From positions 13,223,400-13,287,399 of the forward strand of contig OX465109.1 of the NCBI GenBank assembly GCA_949987565.1: a stretch of DNA of 64,000 nucleotides, written 5' to 3'. A program made the position numbers and the translations under genes. This document shows, piece after piece, positions 11,201 to 22,006 of this stretch; within the stretch, counting starts at the first letter, position 1, and the number at the start of each line of letters is the position of its first letter. This DNA is from Luidia sarsii (lineage: Eukaryota > Echinodermata > Asteroidea > Paxillosida > Luidiidae). The notes beneath the pieces are model-generated. The model was not told the origin of the DNA. It searched no databases and saw only the letters and a list, made by a program, of their open reading frames with translations.

Positions 11201-14200
11201 GTCTGAGTGCCTTGGCTAATGGTTGCCCAGAGCTGCTGGAGATAGACCTTGGATGGTGGTAAGATACTGATTTCCTGAGATCACACCCATGGTGATTGCC
11301 GCAAAGTGGCTTCAAAGGACACATCTTAAGATGCTCATCAGTCTTCAGCTAGGCAGTCACTTGCATTTTAGACTCTAAGTGCCAATAAGCAAAATCAAAG
11401 TGTAATTTAGATTGTTTGGATTATGAAATTCAGCTTCAGGAATATCTCTGCCATACAGTCACCTGGTCATAACCAGGCCAAACTCTCACACAATCCAATG
11501 AGAAACATCATGCGCTTTTGAGTGTACAACCAAACAATTAGAATCACAGCTCCAATACAGCAATAGGGACTGTTTCTAATGCTAATTGAACTTTGCAGTT
11601 CCAGTCTTTTCCACTAATCTAAATAATCACAAGTGTATTGAACTTCATATTTTGTTATCTATTCCTCCAAAGAGAATCCTCTTACCATGCTCATGAGTGC
11701 AGCAAAGGAGCATCAAATGTAGAACCTGCAATGAATCCGTAGATGATTAAGGTTACAATTTCCTTGAGCATTTATGGTACCTCAGGACAGTCAGAAGTTC
11801 CCAGCACTCTTGATTGTTTTAACAGCACCACACCTCTTCACTAAAGATTTCTTCAAGCAATGACTGCAAAAAACATTCCATTGATCACATGACATGCCTT
11901 AAATCTTGACAATAATCTTGATTTGTTTTTCCTCAGTTCTGAGCTTAGAGGTGGTAATTTTCATCCCTGCCTCGCCAGGTTTATAGGATCCTGCCCAAAA
12001 CTCCGTAAACTCTTCTTGACGGCAGTCAGGTAAATGGGATTAATTAAAGTAAATCAATGAGGGTTTGCCCTGCTCGACGTAATAAGCACTGAACTTTGCC
12101 CGATGCCTGATAAAAGCAGGAGTTGCGGGTTCGAGTCCTGCCTGAGCTGCCTAAAAAAACTATCATCAGGCATTAGGCGAAGCACTGAACACCCAGTACA
12201 TATTACATGTACATATACGTGGAGCAGGACAGATCCTCATCCCATGTAAGTCCCTTTGTAAAAAACTTTGCTTCCCTGAGTGGTTGTTTACCTCATTGCA
12301 AAACAACATTCTAGATAACTATTTGGTTTTGGTGATTGAAGATGCTGTTCATTTTAGAAGAGGCACGCAAAGATCAATTTCTCTACAGGAATTTCTTGAA
12401 AAAAGAAGTGATTGGGATTTTGCTTGGTAACCATTTACATCGGAAAGAAAATTAGACTAGATCATGATTTGAGCCCAGGATTCTGACATTCTTCAGGCTT
12501 AGGCGCCCGTCAGAAAAATTTAACAAAAAATTGCTGTAAATCTCCAGAGAGAGCACCCCGTTTTCATTATGATGCAGAGAAGTTTGCCCGCAACAGTTTG
12601 AGGAGCATTCAAGGTGGATGCAGCTTTTAACAATATTTTTTATCAAAGAATGGAAAGGAAAATAATACATGGAGAATAGATTTGGAAGTATGAGTAAACT
12701 GCTGCCTTAGAAGGCGCTGTTCCTGTGGCATAACTAGATACACTCCTTTTGACTTTTTTGTCCAAATTTGAGTTCATTTTGATTGTTGCTGTTCTTTGTG
12801 CAGGAGTGTACAAGATGCAGATCTTTGTGTCATAGCCAACTATCTGACTGACCTTGAGCAGCTGGATGTCTTGGGGACATTGTCAGTCACGGCTGGAGGT
12901 TTGCAGAGGTGAGTTACAGATCATGAGATGGGTCTTGGATGGGACCTTCTCCATGGGTTCCATCACAGGCCAACCTTGCTAGATACACTGTACATCCTAA
13001 CTCAGGAACCAATTGTAAGATAATGGTAGATGCAGGCTATTAGACCAATGGCAAATATGGGTGTGCCATTTTTGTTTCCGTTTCAAAAATCTTCATTTCT
13101 TTTTGATTCAAAACTATTTACAACTTTCTCACATTGAGTGACACCCAATTGAGACACCCAAAGACACCCATCAATTGAGACACCCAAAGACACCCATCAA
13201 TTGAGACACCCAAAGACACCCATCAATTGAGACACCCAAAGACACCCATCAATTGAGACACCCAAAGAAACCCATCAATTGAGACACCCAAAGACACCCA
13301 TCAATTGAGACACCCAAAGACACCCATCAATTGAGACACCCAAAGACACCCATCAATTGAGACACCCAAAGACACCCATTAATTGAGACACCCAAAGACA
13401 CCCATCAATTGAGACACCCATAGAGACCCTTCAATTGAGACACCCATAGAGACCCATCAATTGAAACACCCAAAGACACCCATCAATTTAGACACCCAAA
13501 GAGACCCATCAATTGAGACACCCAAAGACACCCATCAATTGAGACGCCCAAAGACACCCATCAATTGAGACACCCAAAGACACCCATCAATTGAGACACC
13601 CAAAGACACCCATCAATTGAGACACCCAAAGACACCCATCAATTGAGACACCCAAAGACACCCATCAATTGAGACGCCCAAAGACACCCATCAATTGAAA
13701 CGCCCAAAGACACCCATCAATTGAGACACCCAAAGACACCCATCAATTGAAACGCCCAAAGACACCCATCAATTGAGACACCCAAAGACACCCATCAATT
13801 GAGACACCCAAAGAGATCAAAAGATCAGTTGCTCCTGAAAAAAACTTCCTTCTTATCCTATCTGACCAATTCCAACTATCAACTTTTCCCTGAACAAACC
13901 CATTTGTTTTGTTTACCGGTACCCATTAAAAGTGTACATGTGTAATGGCTTAGATAAAGGCTGGGTGAAATATCAAATCACCACGACCTGGTAACCAAGC
14001 ATTCAGTTTAATTTTGGGGATTTTCTCTTGATTTTTTCCCGTTTTCTCTCCACTCTCTGATCATTAATAGGGTTTTTGAGAGCTGCAGAAAGCTGAGGTT
14101 TATAGACTTGTCCTTCTGCAATAATGTCAGCGAGGAAGATGTGATAAGGATGAGGTCAGCCTACCCACGTGTCACTGTACAGAGAAGCTTTGTCTCCTCA

Positions 14201-14206
14201 TCTTGA
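5086..14206 (+). CDS. FBXL4: FBXL4-like F-box/LRR protein, C-terminal part (six exons)
   Basis: Six exons join in one frame: 5086-5215, 8967-9056, 11151-11258, 11937-12029, 12804-12908 and 14071-14206 (stop TGA). They give about 219 residues of leucine-rich repeats. Landmarks in order match the C-terminus of vertebrate FBXL4: LxLYRxxI..., a repeat ending HLNLG, LWRAKTLTYEGLSALANGCP, LEIDLGWC, LRKLFLTAVR, LEQLDVLGT, FIDLSFC and a final QRSFVSS close to the family's terminal KKSFTQ. In vertebrates FBXL4 is an SCF-type ubiquitin-ligase subunit at the mitochondrial outer membrane that restrains mitophagy. The F-box and N-terminal domain should lie upstream of the window or in unrecognised exons. 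All splice sites are GT/AG, no frame break is seen, and the introns are full of repeats. The orthology call rests on remembered family sequence, not on a search. Confidence 0.85.
5237..5334 (+). repeat. CCTG/CTGT tetranucleotide tract
   Basis: Runs of cctg, then ctcacctgcc, then gtctgtctgt lie just 20 bp downstream of an FBXL4-like splice donor. This is simple sequence with no coding sense. Confidence 0.85.
5467..6266 (+). mobile_element. 0.8 kb interspersed repeat, copy A
   Basis: The copy begins with a hairpin in which agcttttccgccgcttcc is followed at once by its near inverse complement. It has an inverted partner gcggaaaagct near its far end (6215-6225) and continues to about 6266. The same sequence occurs in opposite orientation at 61436-62250. 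The hairpin and terminal inverted words suggest a non-autonomous DNA element. Target duplications were not clear because copy A is flanked by T-runs and satellite. Confidence 0.8.
6270..8925 (+). repeat. CTG/TTG-rich complex satellite with 537-bp higher-order unit
   Basis: About 2.65 kb consists almost entirely of ctg, ttg, gtt and att triplets arranged in 60-110 bp blocks around the word ttgttgctgatgttgttgg. Blocks recur as larger units: the sequence starting at 6884 is repeated nearly exactly from 7421, an offset of 537 bp. All frames are open for long stretches and translate as poly-Leu or Ala/Val-rich (+) and Asn/Ser/Thr-rich (-), which I treat as spurious. It sits inside an FBXL4-like intron. 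Confidence 0.9.
8967..9056 (+). CDS. FBXL4: FBXL4-like exon b
   Basis: The acceptor is tcaacacag and the donor gtaagt. The exon is 90 bp, phase 2 to phase 2, and encodes one LRR (SPKLEHLNLGAIKTI...). It follows a 3.75 kb intron that contains the 0.8 kb interspersed repeat and the CTG/TTG satellite. Confidence 0.85.
9103..9986. mobile_element. Non-autonomous hAT-like element
   Basis: The element has inverted ends CAGTGTTATAGCTA (9103-9116) and its exact complement (9973-9986). It is flanked by a perfect 8-bp duplication, GTAATGAG, at 9095-9102 and 9987-9994. An 8-bp duplication with CAG-type ends is the hAT signature. No transposase is recognisable inside the 884 bp; the stop-free frame at 9270-9605 resembles nothing known to me. 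It lies in an FBXL4-like intron. Confidence 0.88.
10619..11150 (+). repeat. 14-bp minisatellite, about 37 copies, running into a splice acceptor
   Basis: Tandem units of catcattctgtgtg with c/g and t/c variants occur. As 14 is not a multiple of three, the three frames cycle every 42 bp and all are open, giving spurious Cys/His/Ser-rich ORFs. The array ends exactly at the acceptor of FBXL4-like exon c. Confidence 0.93.
11151..11258 (+). CDS. FBXL4: FBXL4-like exon c
   Basis: The 108-bp exon is phase 2 at both ends and encodes KFLQSVNLWRAKTLTYEG and DLGW(C). Its acceptor, tgtccatcag, is the last unit of the 14-bp minisatellite in which the intron ends. A second AG at 11159-11160 would give a shorter exon, but only the 11151 start keeps the frame with exon b. 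Confidence 0.85.
11937..12029 (+). CDS. FBXL4: FBXL4-like exon d
   Basis: The acceptor is tttcctcag and the donor gtaaat. The 93-bp exon completes the Cys codon of DLGWC and encodes FIGSCPKLRKLFLTAV, a near match to the corresponding FBXL4 repeat. Confidence 0.85.
12085..12190 (+). repeat. tRNA-like or SINE-like segment with internal B-box
   Basis: A T-arm-like sequence, gcgggttcgagtcctgcc, contains a good polymerase III B-box (GGTTCGAGTCC, about 12129-12139). A 9-bp inverted repeat, atgcctgat / atcaggcat, flanks it. A full cloverleaf with A-box was not found, so a functional tRNA is unlikely; a tRNA-derived SINE fragment is possible. Confidence 0.35.
12804..12908 (+). CDS. FBXL4: FBXL4-like exon e
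   Basis: The acceptor is ttgtgcag and the donor gtgagt. The 105-bp exon encodes SVQDADLCVIANYLTDLEQL followed by DVLGT, the penultimate LRR. Confidence 0.85.
13139..13816. repeat. 26-bp minisatellite, about 26 copies
   Basis: Head-to-tail units of the form tcaattgagacacccaaag plus acaccca occur with little variation. The palindrome caattg is present once per unit. The array lies in the last intron of the FBXL4-like gene, about 250 bp before the terminal exon. There are no spacers, so it is not CRISPR-like. Confidence 0.95.
14071..14206 (+). CDS. FBXL4: FBXL4-like terminal exon f
   Basis: The acceptor is tcattaatag. The exon encodes VFESCRKLRFIDLSFCNNVS and the basic/serine-rich tail QRSFVSSS, then TGA at 14204-14206. 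The tail position and character agree with the end of FBXL4 proteins. Confidence 0.85.
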
Positions 14207-16860
14207 CAGCTGATGTGCCTAGAACTAAGCAAGTATCAAGCTTTGTTAACGCTATGCAATTCCAAGATTTGTAGCAGGGATTCTCAGTTTGGGTGATGTG
14301 TGGCCTGGGATCTATGGCCTCTGATCAGAGGCATTGAATCTGTGGTCTGAGATCTGTGGTCTTAGATCTGTAGTCTTAGATCTATGACCTTATGACTTAT
14401 TTTATGCACCAGTGATTTTTATCTCATGGGTTTGAATTCCCCTATTGTCACCAAAAACTGTGATGTTACTGCTAGGATGGAACCCTTTGTTGAATTTAGT
14501 TCTCAAAACGTCAGAAATGAAAGAATGATAGCATCTAGATACATGTATATATTATACAGATGAAGAATGTTTATGAGTGGAATGGTAAAAGTAAGAACAA
14601 GCTTGTGGAATGGAGCTTGCTTTTCATTTTTCACCAAATGAAATTATTCTTACCATCCCACAAATGAAGCATTCATTATTTGTTTATACAACACCCTCAT
14701 AAATCCCTGTCAGATATTTCATCTCCTGTTAGGAGACCAAATGGTCCTCGTGTATTAACCTTTGGCATTCTAAAATTTTGGGAATGAAATTGGGGGGGGG
14801 GGGCCTGGAAGTTCTATTAAATGTTGAATAGAACTTCTGTACAATTGAATAGAACTTCACCATGTGTATTGGAACAAATAATTTAGTGATAGAGATCCAC
14901 CAATCAGGTGACGGTGATTTATGCGGGTATTGTATGAAACACAATACAAATCTTGTGTTCTAATGTCACTGGAGACTTTGTGTGGCCTTTTAAAACAAAA
15001 AAAGGATGAGCAGTATGGTCTCTGACCTAACATGCATGTTATGTGATGGGTTACATTTTAGCATGCTAAACATTCCAAATAAATGTAGTTGTTGCCCTCA
15101 AATACGCACACTGTCAAGATAATTTTATAGCACAAATTTACTTCTGGACTTCTGGATAACAGTCCCAAAAGTTTCATTTCCCGAGGGAAGAATTCCTAGC
15201 TTGCAATGACTTACTCCAAAACAATCCAAATAAGTATACCCTCCACATTGCACAAGAAACATGTTCTAACACTGGGTACTTAATATTTATTACCGTAATT
15301 TTCGGAATATAAGTTGCATATAAGCTGCATATAAGCTGTAAGCGCATAGAAATCACTAGATGGGGTTGCCTCACACCGGTCAGCGCTTTTGCGTCGCGTT
15401 GAAATCTGCACACCTCTAGACCACTAGGTGGTGCCAAAGCCTATGTCAGGGGTGTGTTGGGGCGAAGGATCACCCCGCACACGATGGTGCCACTACCGGT
15501 AGTGTGCCAGTCTCCCGTCACTAAGAGGTCGCTACGATTTATTTCAAAAATTTTGCAGCACCTTGCCGATGTTATTTGCCACTCATGCGCCACCCTAAAT
15601 CAGTGCAGGTCATGCTCTTCATTACTCTTGGTAGGGTAAGATGGGTAAAGGTAACTCTTAAGCAGTAGCTGGGGATTGTCTCTCATGAAGCGCTCACATC
15701 TTTGGTTGTAGGAACTCTGGACTGGTCTGAAAACCGACTTATCCAGAGGTTGGGCGGGTGTGGTTGGTGGTATGGGTTGACAGACACTACATATGAATGA
15801 CAACATATGAATGACTAAATGAAACACTACATATTCGAGGAAAATTTCCTCCTCACCCCAGATACTGATGAGGGCAAGGACCTCTGCTTCCCGCCAGAGC
15901 TTGACTGAGATTGGGCAACAAACTTTGCCTTTGAGAGAAATTTGGGGTCTAGCCCCCAACTCATGGGTCAAAATCAAAGAGTGGGGGGGGGGGGGGTTGG
16001 TCGGGGAACTGGGGAAATCCAGGGGCACATGCTCCCCCTCCCCTCCCTCTCCCCTACCCACAGAGGCCAGTTGCCGCCCCCTCCCTAATTGAAAAAGATG
16101 CAACACTTTTGCATCTGGGTTTCCCTCTTGAAAAATTGGTGCACCCTCAAGTGCTCCCATGTACATGTACATGTGTAGTATACAATGTAGGACCTTAAAT
16201 ATGCCGCTGCATTTTTAACATGGTTCTCAACAGGTATGTGGAGTACGTTATTGTTATGAGGGAGAAAAGACTGCTTATATTTTTTTATCCACCTTAATTT
16301 TTGTGCAGGTTGAATCTTAAGATCCTTGGCTGGCACTTTTCCTTTGTAAACTACATGTATGATGCACACAGGGCAGGGCATTTCATAGTTCAAGGTCAAC
16401 AATTCTTATATTAATGTAAATTCAATTGTTATCATCTCGTGCTACTGTTGTTTGTTATGTGCCAAAGGCTTCATCTAATTTGCAAGCTCCCCTCCTTCAT
16501 CTTTACCAACCGATCAGCATCATGAGCTTCAGAAGACTTCTCCCTGGCCCTCCTTCTCATGGCATTTGACTTGGCAAGGAGGGAAGGATCAAGTCTTTTC
16601 TACAGATTCTGCAGTTGTGTCCGCTTCTTTATTGAGGAAGTTCACATCTTTCTCTTCTTTGCTTTTTTCTCTTCTTCATGCTGTGTATTTCTTCTCCATT
16701 CATGAGACTTCCATCTTATTTTTTTTCTGTTCATCAAGATATGTACTGTACCATTGCCTTGCTTGTTCGGCATAACAAAGCATTTCTTTGTTGATTGTTA
16801 CATTCATAATTCCTCCTGAGGTACGGATGTTATCCACAATTAGCCTCCCAGCAACAATTT
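14207..16860. other. 3' flank of the FBXL4-like gene, no gene recognised
   Basis: This should contain the 3'UTR. A candidate poly(A) signal lies at 15078. From 15295 the sequence looks repeat-derived (attttcggaatataag words, then GC-richer sequence with poly-G runs at 14793 and 15984). Two - strand ORFs (15600-16172 and 16085-16402) resemble no family I know and are probably chance or old transposon sequence. Confidence 0.4.
15078..15083 (+). promoter_or_regulatory. Candidate poly(A) signal AATAAA of the FBXL4-like gene
   Basis: This is the first AATAAA that I see after the stop at 14206, about 870 bp downstream. It is a plausible end of the transcript but unsupported by other data. Confidence 0.35.
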
Positions 16861-16867
16861 TTGATTT

Positions 16868-17300
16868 TCAACTTTCACCTCCTTGTTTACTTAGAAACCC
16901 CCTTTCTACTGTACATCTGCTTGTCCATGTGACAAGCAGATGAGGAGTTTGAAATGTGATTAAACGTTCATTATCATTGATTCTGCAATGTGGAGCTCTT
17001 GCATCATACAAAGACATGGCTTTGACATCAGGTGGGTCTGCAGCGTCCAGTTTCCAAAACCTCTCGACCTGGGCCTCGAGACCTCCTTGTACAAAGTGCG
17101 AAGAGACCTCCGTGGGTGATCCACCAGCTATTGGACCATTAATTGTCCAGCCAAGTGCTGTCCTCATTGCATAAGGTTCACCTTGTTTGCCATGCTTGAC
17201 CTCAAGTGGAGCGAGTACATGAGGCACATCTTGACCTATCTGTAGCATCACACCAGCCAGTACTTCAAATGGATCATGTGCATCATCAGCTAACTCTGTG
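16868..17300 (-). pseudogene. BEL/Pao retrotransposon pol fragment
   Basis: The - strand ORF contains the linker typical of BEL pol between the protease-like region and the reverse transcriptase: a segment LAPLEVKHG, then EPYAMRTALGWTINGP, then VERFWKLDA. The reading continues upstream to about 17300 in the same frame (DDAHDPFEVLAGV). The RT core is not present on either side and the ORF ends at 16868, so this is a truncated relic without visible LTRs. Confidence 0.8.
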
Positions 17301-17459
17301 TTCTTTTCTTTCCTCTTGGATCAGCTGGTCTACCTCACCATCTACATTGTACACTATCATGTTTTTGAGGGTTGTGAGATCTGGAGATATGCCATCACCA
17401 CAATTACTAATATTTGAACTTTTAAGTTACTGGGAATCAGGGTGGCGTCAATTGGGGGG

Positions 17460-18585
17460 AAAAGTGCCAAATTCATTACATTTCTGGTCTACTAAAAGAT
17501 CTACTTTAAATAAAAGCTTTAAAATCTACCAAACCGGTCATGCTTGAAAACAGCTTGAATATTTGATGCATTTATTCAGAATATTTTACCAACTTATGTT
17601 GATGGATTGGTTTACAATGTACGTCAACAGTGTAATTGGCAATGTATCCAGAAAAAAACCAAAGGATTCAAACAGAATTCTTGATGGATTTAAAAACAGT
17701 AGTTATATTTGACCCAGTAACTCACTCATGATTTGAATGAAACATTTCTTTCACTGCTCTACTTATAAAAGAGACACAAAATAAAAAAAAGATCCTCTTT
17801 TTTGGTGAACTGATATACATGGATATTAATAATTTTAGTAAAAATCGACTCTTTGATTTAACAAGAAAAATGCCAGTGCAGTTCTTTGGCATTCTTTTGA
17901 TGGAAATTTCTTTATTCCAAGTGATAAATAAGGAAAAAGTGATAATGTAACTCAGTTCCATTCCAATGTTTTGATCATACTGTATTTGAACAGAAAATTT
18001 GAAATATCCACGGTTATTGACAACTTCTGGAGCATCCAGTTTAGAAGTAATCTTTTTCCTCATGTAGAAAATTACATCTTTTCTTGTTGGCTATTTCCAG
18101 TATTTTCCCACTTGCTCCATAACTGACACTTTGTGAACTATTGTTCACATACAGTATGACATACTGTACCGGTACATGGATATTAATAAATTGGTGGGGA
18201 TGTTGTCATTACTGACACCATCCCCGCGCACAGCAATAACTTCAACGGGAAATTGCTTGCCTTCATATCGCAATATGAACCGGTTTCCCACTACAATAGC
18301 ATGAACACACTCATCACTGCCCTGTGTTGTCATGCCATCCTTGTCTGCCCAGTCTGCATTGTCTTTTGTCAAGATGTGAGACACCACTTCAACATTCACC
18401 ACTTTCAGGAAATGCATCTTGGCGATGGCAGGGACTGTCTTCATTCTAAGCTAAAAAGCTGGGGATCAAACTCCTGGATTTTGCTGTGCTATATGTAGTA
18501 TGTACATATTATGTACATGGTGTGTGTCCGTAGTTTCTTCTTCATGACCCGTCTGGCAGTGGCACACTTCTGATTAAACTCATCA
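17460..18585. other. Gap between BEL fragment and piggyBac element
   Basis: The sequence is AT-rich with no recognised gene. A - strand ORF of 99 codons at 18145-18444 has ordinary amino-acid composition but no motif I can name; it may be part of an unrecognised transposon. Confidence 0.35.
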
Positions 18586-18872
18586 TTAACCCTTTTGAAG
18601 GTCAGTTGTCTGCTGCCCTCATGTGGCCGTAGGTGAATTAATTGGTGAAAATGGTAAAACAAAGGCACTCATGTTTATACATGCATGTACATGTACTTCA
18701 AAAGCAAGATCTTAGTAACAACACATTTCTGTGATGGTTGCAAAATATCTATTCAATACTGTCAGCAGTTATTTTACTATAATTACCTGTAACTTAATGT
18801 TTACCAACCTTTAATGAAGTAACAATAAGGCTTTGTTATCATCAAAAGTCATGGATGGCACCACCTTTTTTC

Positions 18873-20664
18873 TCAGTTGCTTTTTTTCCTGTGTTCTTCA
18901 TTTGCATCTTGTGTCATGGGGAGGGAGGTTGCAGTCACAGTTACATTAGGTGACAACGTGTTCATGTGTGGAACTGTTGAAAGCATTTGCCCTTGCAAAG
19001 TCCCACTCCACACTCTCGACACCAAGTTGTGATGCGTGTTCCCTTGAAGCCCTTGACTCACTTTGAAGCACAGACAGCACACATTTTACATTTCTTTTCT
19101 GGAATGACCTCCATTAAGAGGCGCACTGATTTTCTTGCTTCGATTGGACCTAAGCTTGGTCTTCAAACTTTTTGTCTGGGCTCTTGGTAAGCACCCACTA
19201 GTCCTTCCACTAGCTGAACCAGGAATTGCGAGTGTGTCATTGCTTTACCCTTCCTATTAGGATTCTGTTTGTAGCATATGTAGTCATTTGTGGCAGTGCG
19301 ATGAAACGGGTGTAAAACAATTTTGCGCCAACACTTGACTGTTCTCAGTTCTGCTGCATACTGGTCGGTCATCTGATCAGATACATCAACACCACCCATC
19401 CCTGCGTTGTATTCTGCAACAACTTTTAGAATACGTTTAATTTTGTTTTGTCTGCGGGTAACATCAGTCATTCCAGCGGGTGCATGAGTAGACAAAAGAC
19501 GCACCTGTTTTCTATCAACCCAGCTGACAGCGAGGACCTGCCCTTTGCGAAGGAACTTTATGTCATCTTTTTTCTTCAGCTTTGCTTTGATGTCAGCTGG
19601 TAATCCACGACTGTTTGACCTGAATGTTCCTGTCACATAGATGTCCTTCTTTGCCATTCGCTCACAAAGAGGTATAATAATTAGTATAATAATTATCAAC
19701 GATTAAACGATGGTTTTTCCCCGTGTGCTTTGCAAGTCATTTATAACAAGTGTCATATGGTTGGCCATAGATGGATTTCTTCATTCCTGATATATGGTAA
19801 ATGGTTTGGCATATATAACCAGACCTGGAATCGGCAAGGTTGTACTCCTTTGGCCCCCACTGATGATGCTTCTTTATCCTGATATAGCTTATCAGTATGT
19901 GGTGTCCTTTTAAACCAACAATAGTTTCGTCAATGGCTATGCAACAGGACAGATTGTAATTACGTTCCCAAGATGCATTCAGATGATCCAGAACTTGGCG
20001 AAATTAATACTGTGGGTCATAGTTTTTTATCCACATCCAGGTTCATTTACACTGTCGGATTCATGGAGGACGCAAAGGATTAGCTTGAATGTGTCCAAAG
20101 TGAAGATCTTTCGGAACATCGGTGTTTCCTGTGAGAAGTTTGTAGAATTCCAATACTCTTCTGTTTTGTGTTTGACTGTTTGTGCACAAGTCCCATATTC
20201 AGTATGAGCCCAACAAATGCATGAAGTCCATCAATCTCAAGTGGTTTCCACTTGTGCATCTTTGAGTTCTTCAGCAAAACATCAAGTTTTCCAAGAGTCC
20301 AGGTAAAGTATTTGTTTGTTTCACAAAGCAGAAAGTTCCACAGCGATGGGCTCCATCATCAACGGGCTCAAATAAACTGATCAAAGTATTCATCTGCATT
20401 TGGTGCCCATGTGGGTCCAGATGGACCGAAAAATCCCTTGATAACAGGATCATCTTCTTCTGGCTTTGTTACTTCCATCCAAGGAATTTCATTATCATCA
20501 TCACTGTCAGTATCCCCATCCGAATCACTCTTTGCACTGTCCACATCATAATCCACGTCGTCGCTAACGTTACCTTGCCCTATCGATTCTGAATCGTTAC
20601 TTTCCATTTCAACATCACTTTGATCGAAATCCTGCATATCTATGTCACTGCCACTGTCCTGCAA
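18873..20664 (-). pseudogene. piggyBac transposase (DDE type), broken
   Basis: The N-terminus (20664 downwards) is the acidic Asp/Ser/Glu-rich leader usual for the family. The three expected catalytic aspartates can be placed: AIDE at 19926-19937, VDNYY at 19686-19700 and GGVDVSDQ near 19370-19396. A cysteine-containing C-terminal segment (CCLCF near 19070) fits the zinc-binding tail. Frame breaks occur near 20270 and 20080, and a stop near 19750, so no single ORF survives. A TAA just upstream of 20664 may itself be a mutation in a longer leader. Confidence 0.85.
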
Positions 20665-20954
20665 ATCTTAAGAATCATCCAGCATATCAATATTCTCCGA
20701 AGGATCGTAACACAAAGCTCTTTTCTGGGGAAATTGAGACCGCCGCCATCTTGGTTGTTTATCTGCGAGTGCAGCGACCCCAAAGTTATCGTCTGCGCAT
20801 GTTTAAGTAGGGTACGTTATCAACCAATGGATATAGTACCCGATTTGTGATTGGGTAAACGACCACACAATACCCACACGATGCCCTGCTCGTTAAACCA
20901 AAAGCACGCTACCTTTTATGGGGCTTTCAGTGGGGGCTTTCCCCGTTCTTTGTA

Positions 20955-21011
20955 AAGCGACATAAATGTCGCTCTACCTCCAAAACGGTAAGCGACATTT
21001 ATGTCGCTTCA
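20955..21011. repeat. Tandem palindromes at the piggyBac 5' end
   Basis: Two 18-bp near-perfect palindromes (agcgacat-aa/tt-atgtcgct) are spaced 36 bp apart, each followed by acctccaaaa. The second copy runs into the terminal inverted repeat. They are candidates for transposase-binding sites. Confidence 0.75.
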
Positions 21012-21027
21012 CCTCCAAAAGGGTTAA

Positions 21028-22006
21028 ACTCCCGTGGCATGAAACATGGCTGTCCTTTTGGTTGCTGGAACATTCAAAGCACACGTTCTTATTCAGAATG
21101 GTCGAAAAAAAGAAAGGATTGGTTTAATTCCTTTTTTCTGTTAGGTTTTCAGTAGATCTCACTTACGGCAGATCAGGGCAGTTTGTTGATATACCTGTAC
21201 CGGTACTTTTGTCATATTGACCAGCTGTGACACTAACTGAATCCCAGGTCATAACTTTGTTGATATCACCTTCCTCACTTTGTACAGCCCAAACTGGCTC
21301 ATATGCTTTTTCACATTTCGGAAAAGCTTGAGAGCCAGGTTCCTGATTGTCCAGGTGTCATCTGGAACGAGATGGGATGCACATCGGGAGTCAGATCGTT
21401 TGCTGTCGGTGGCCATGACTTTGGTACATGTATGAGAGTGGCAGCTAATCTTCTTTTCGGGATCTGGGCAGCATGGTGCAAATGTGTGCAAGTACCAGAC
21501 AATGAAGAACATTCCGATATCTCAGCTGGACCTCTTGTAGGCAACTCTATCAGAATTAGTGTTGGTGTCATCCGATACAGGAAGATCAATATTTTCTGCA
21601 ATCTCTGCATCATCCAAATCTTCAACAAAGCCCAAATCACTGTTGTTGCTGTGTGAGGACTTCAGGGAATCTTAAGACCGGATAGGTCTTTTGCACTTGC
21701 AGTCTCTATTTAAAAATTCCTTGACTTGTATGCTGGAGTCAGTTGAGTGGTTACTTTCTGTATATCGCAAACAAGGTCAATAATTTCTTTAACCTCAACA
21801 CTTCTCGATTCTGGATTATCTTACACTCTACCAATGACTCACAGAATTGAGTATAACCTGCCTTGTAGATGTTCTCTTCTGGAGCATCTTTATCCTGCTT
21901 TAATAAAGGAACTTTGTGCATAGCAGGATAATTAAGTGGTATCTCACTTCTAGTGCAACAAGATCCTGTCCTCGATCCTGAGTGCTCTCAATAATCTGTC
22001 AAATTT
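21028..22006. other. Stretch with no recognised gene
   Basis: ORFs on both strands around 21249-21656 overlap each other and carry no known motif. I see nothing firm here. Confidence 0.35.

Larger units (their letters stand above)
18590..21023 (-). mobile_element. piggyBac element, complete ends, TTAA target duplication
   Basis: TTAA occurs at 18586-18589 and 21024-21027. Directly inside are inverted ends CCCTTTTGAAGG (18590-18601) and CCTCCAAAAGGG (21012-21023), matching at 11 of 12 positions. The 2434-bp interior encodes a piggyBac transposase on the - strand. Next to the 21023 end lie two tandem copies, about 36 bp apart, of the palindromes AGCGACATAAATGTCGCT (about 20956) and AGCGACATTTATGTCGCT (about 20991). 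The other end lacks them, so the subterminal regions are asymmetric. Confidence 0.9.

Noticed and set aside
10458..11262. Three overlapping + strand ORFs of Cys/His/Ser-rich repeats ending in FBXL4-like sequence
   Set aside because: The 14-bp repeat keeps all frames open. Only the last 108 bp (11151-11258) is a supported exon.
12085..12190. Possible tRNA gene
   Set aside because: Only a T-arm/B-box part is convincing. No A-box, anticodon arm or acceptor stem could be paired, so it is listed as a SINE-like repeat only.
13139..13816. Regular repeats resembling a CRISPR array
   Set aside because: Units follow each other without variable spacers, and the setting is a eukaryotic intron.
15416..15436. 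CTCF-like site ccactaggtgg
   Set aside because: The core resembles CTCF, but it is a short palindrome in a repeat-like region with no second support.
15600..16402. Two overlapping - strand ORFs (190 and 105 codons)
   Set aside because: No recognisable domain, a poly-G run inside, and no splice or promoter context. They could be an old transposon, but that is not supportable by eye.
18145..18444. 99-codon - strand ORF between the BEL and piggyBac relics
   Set aside because: The composition is protein-like, but there is no motif or context to name it.
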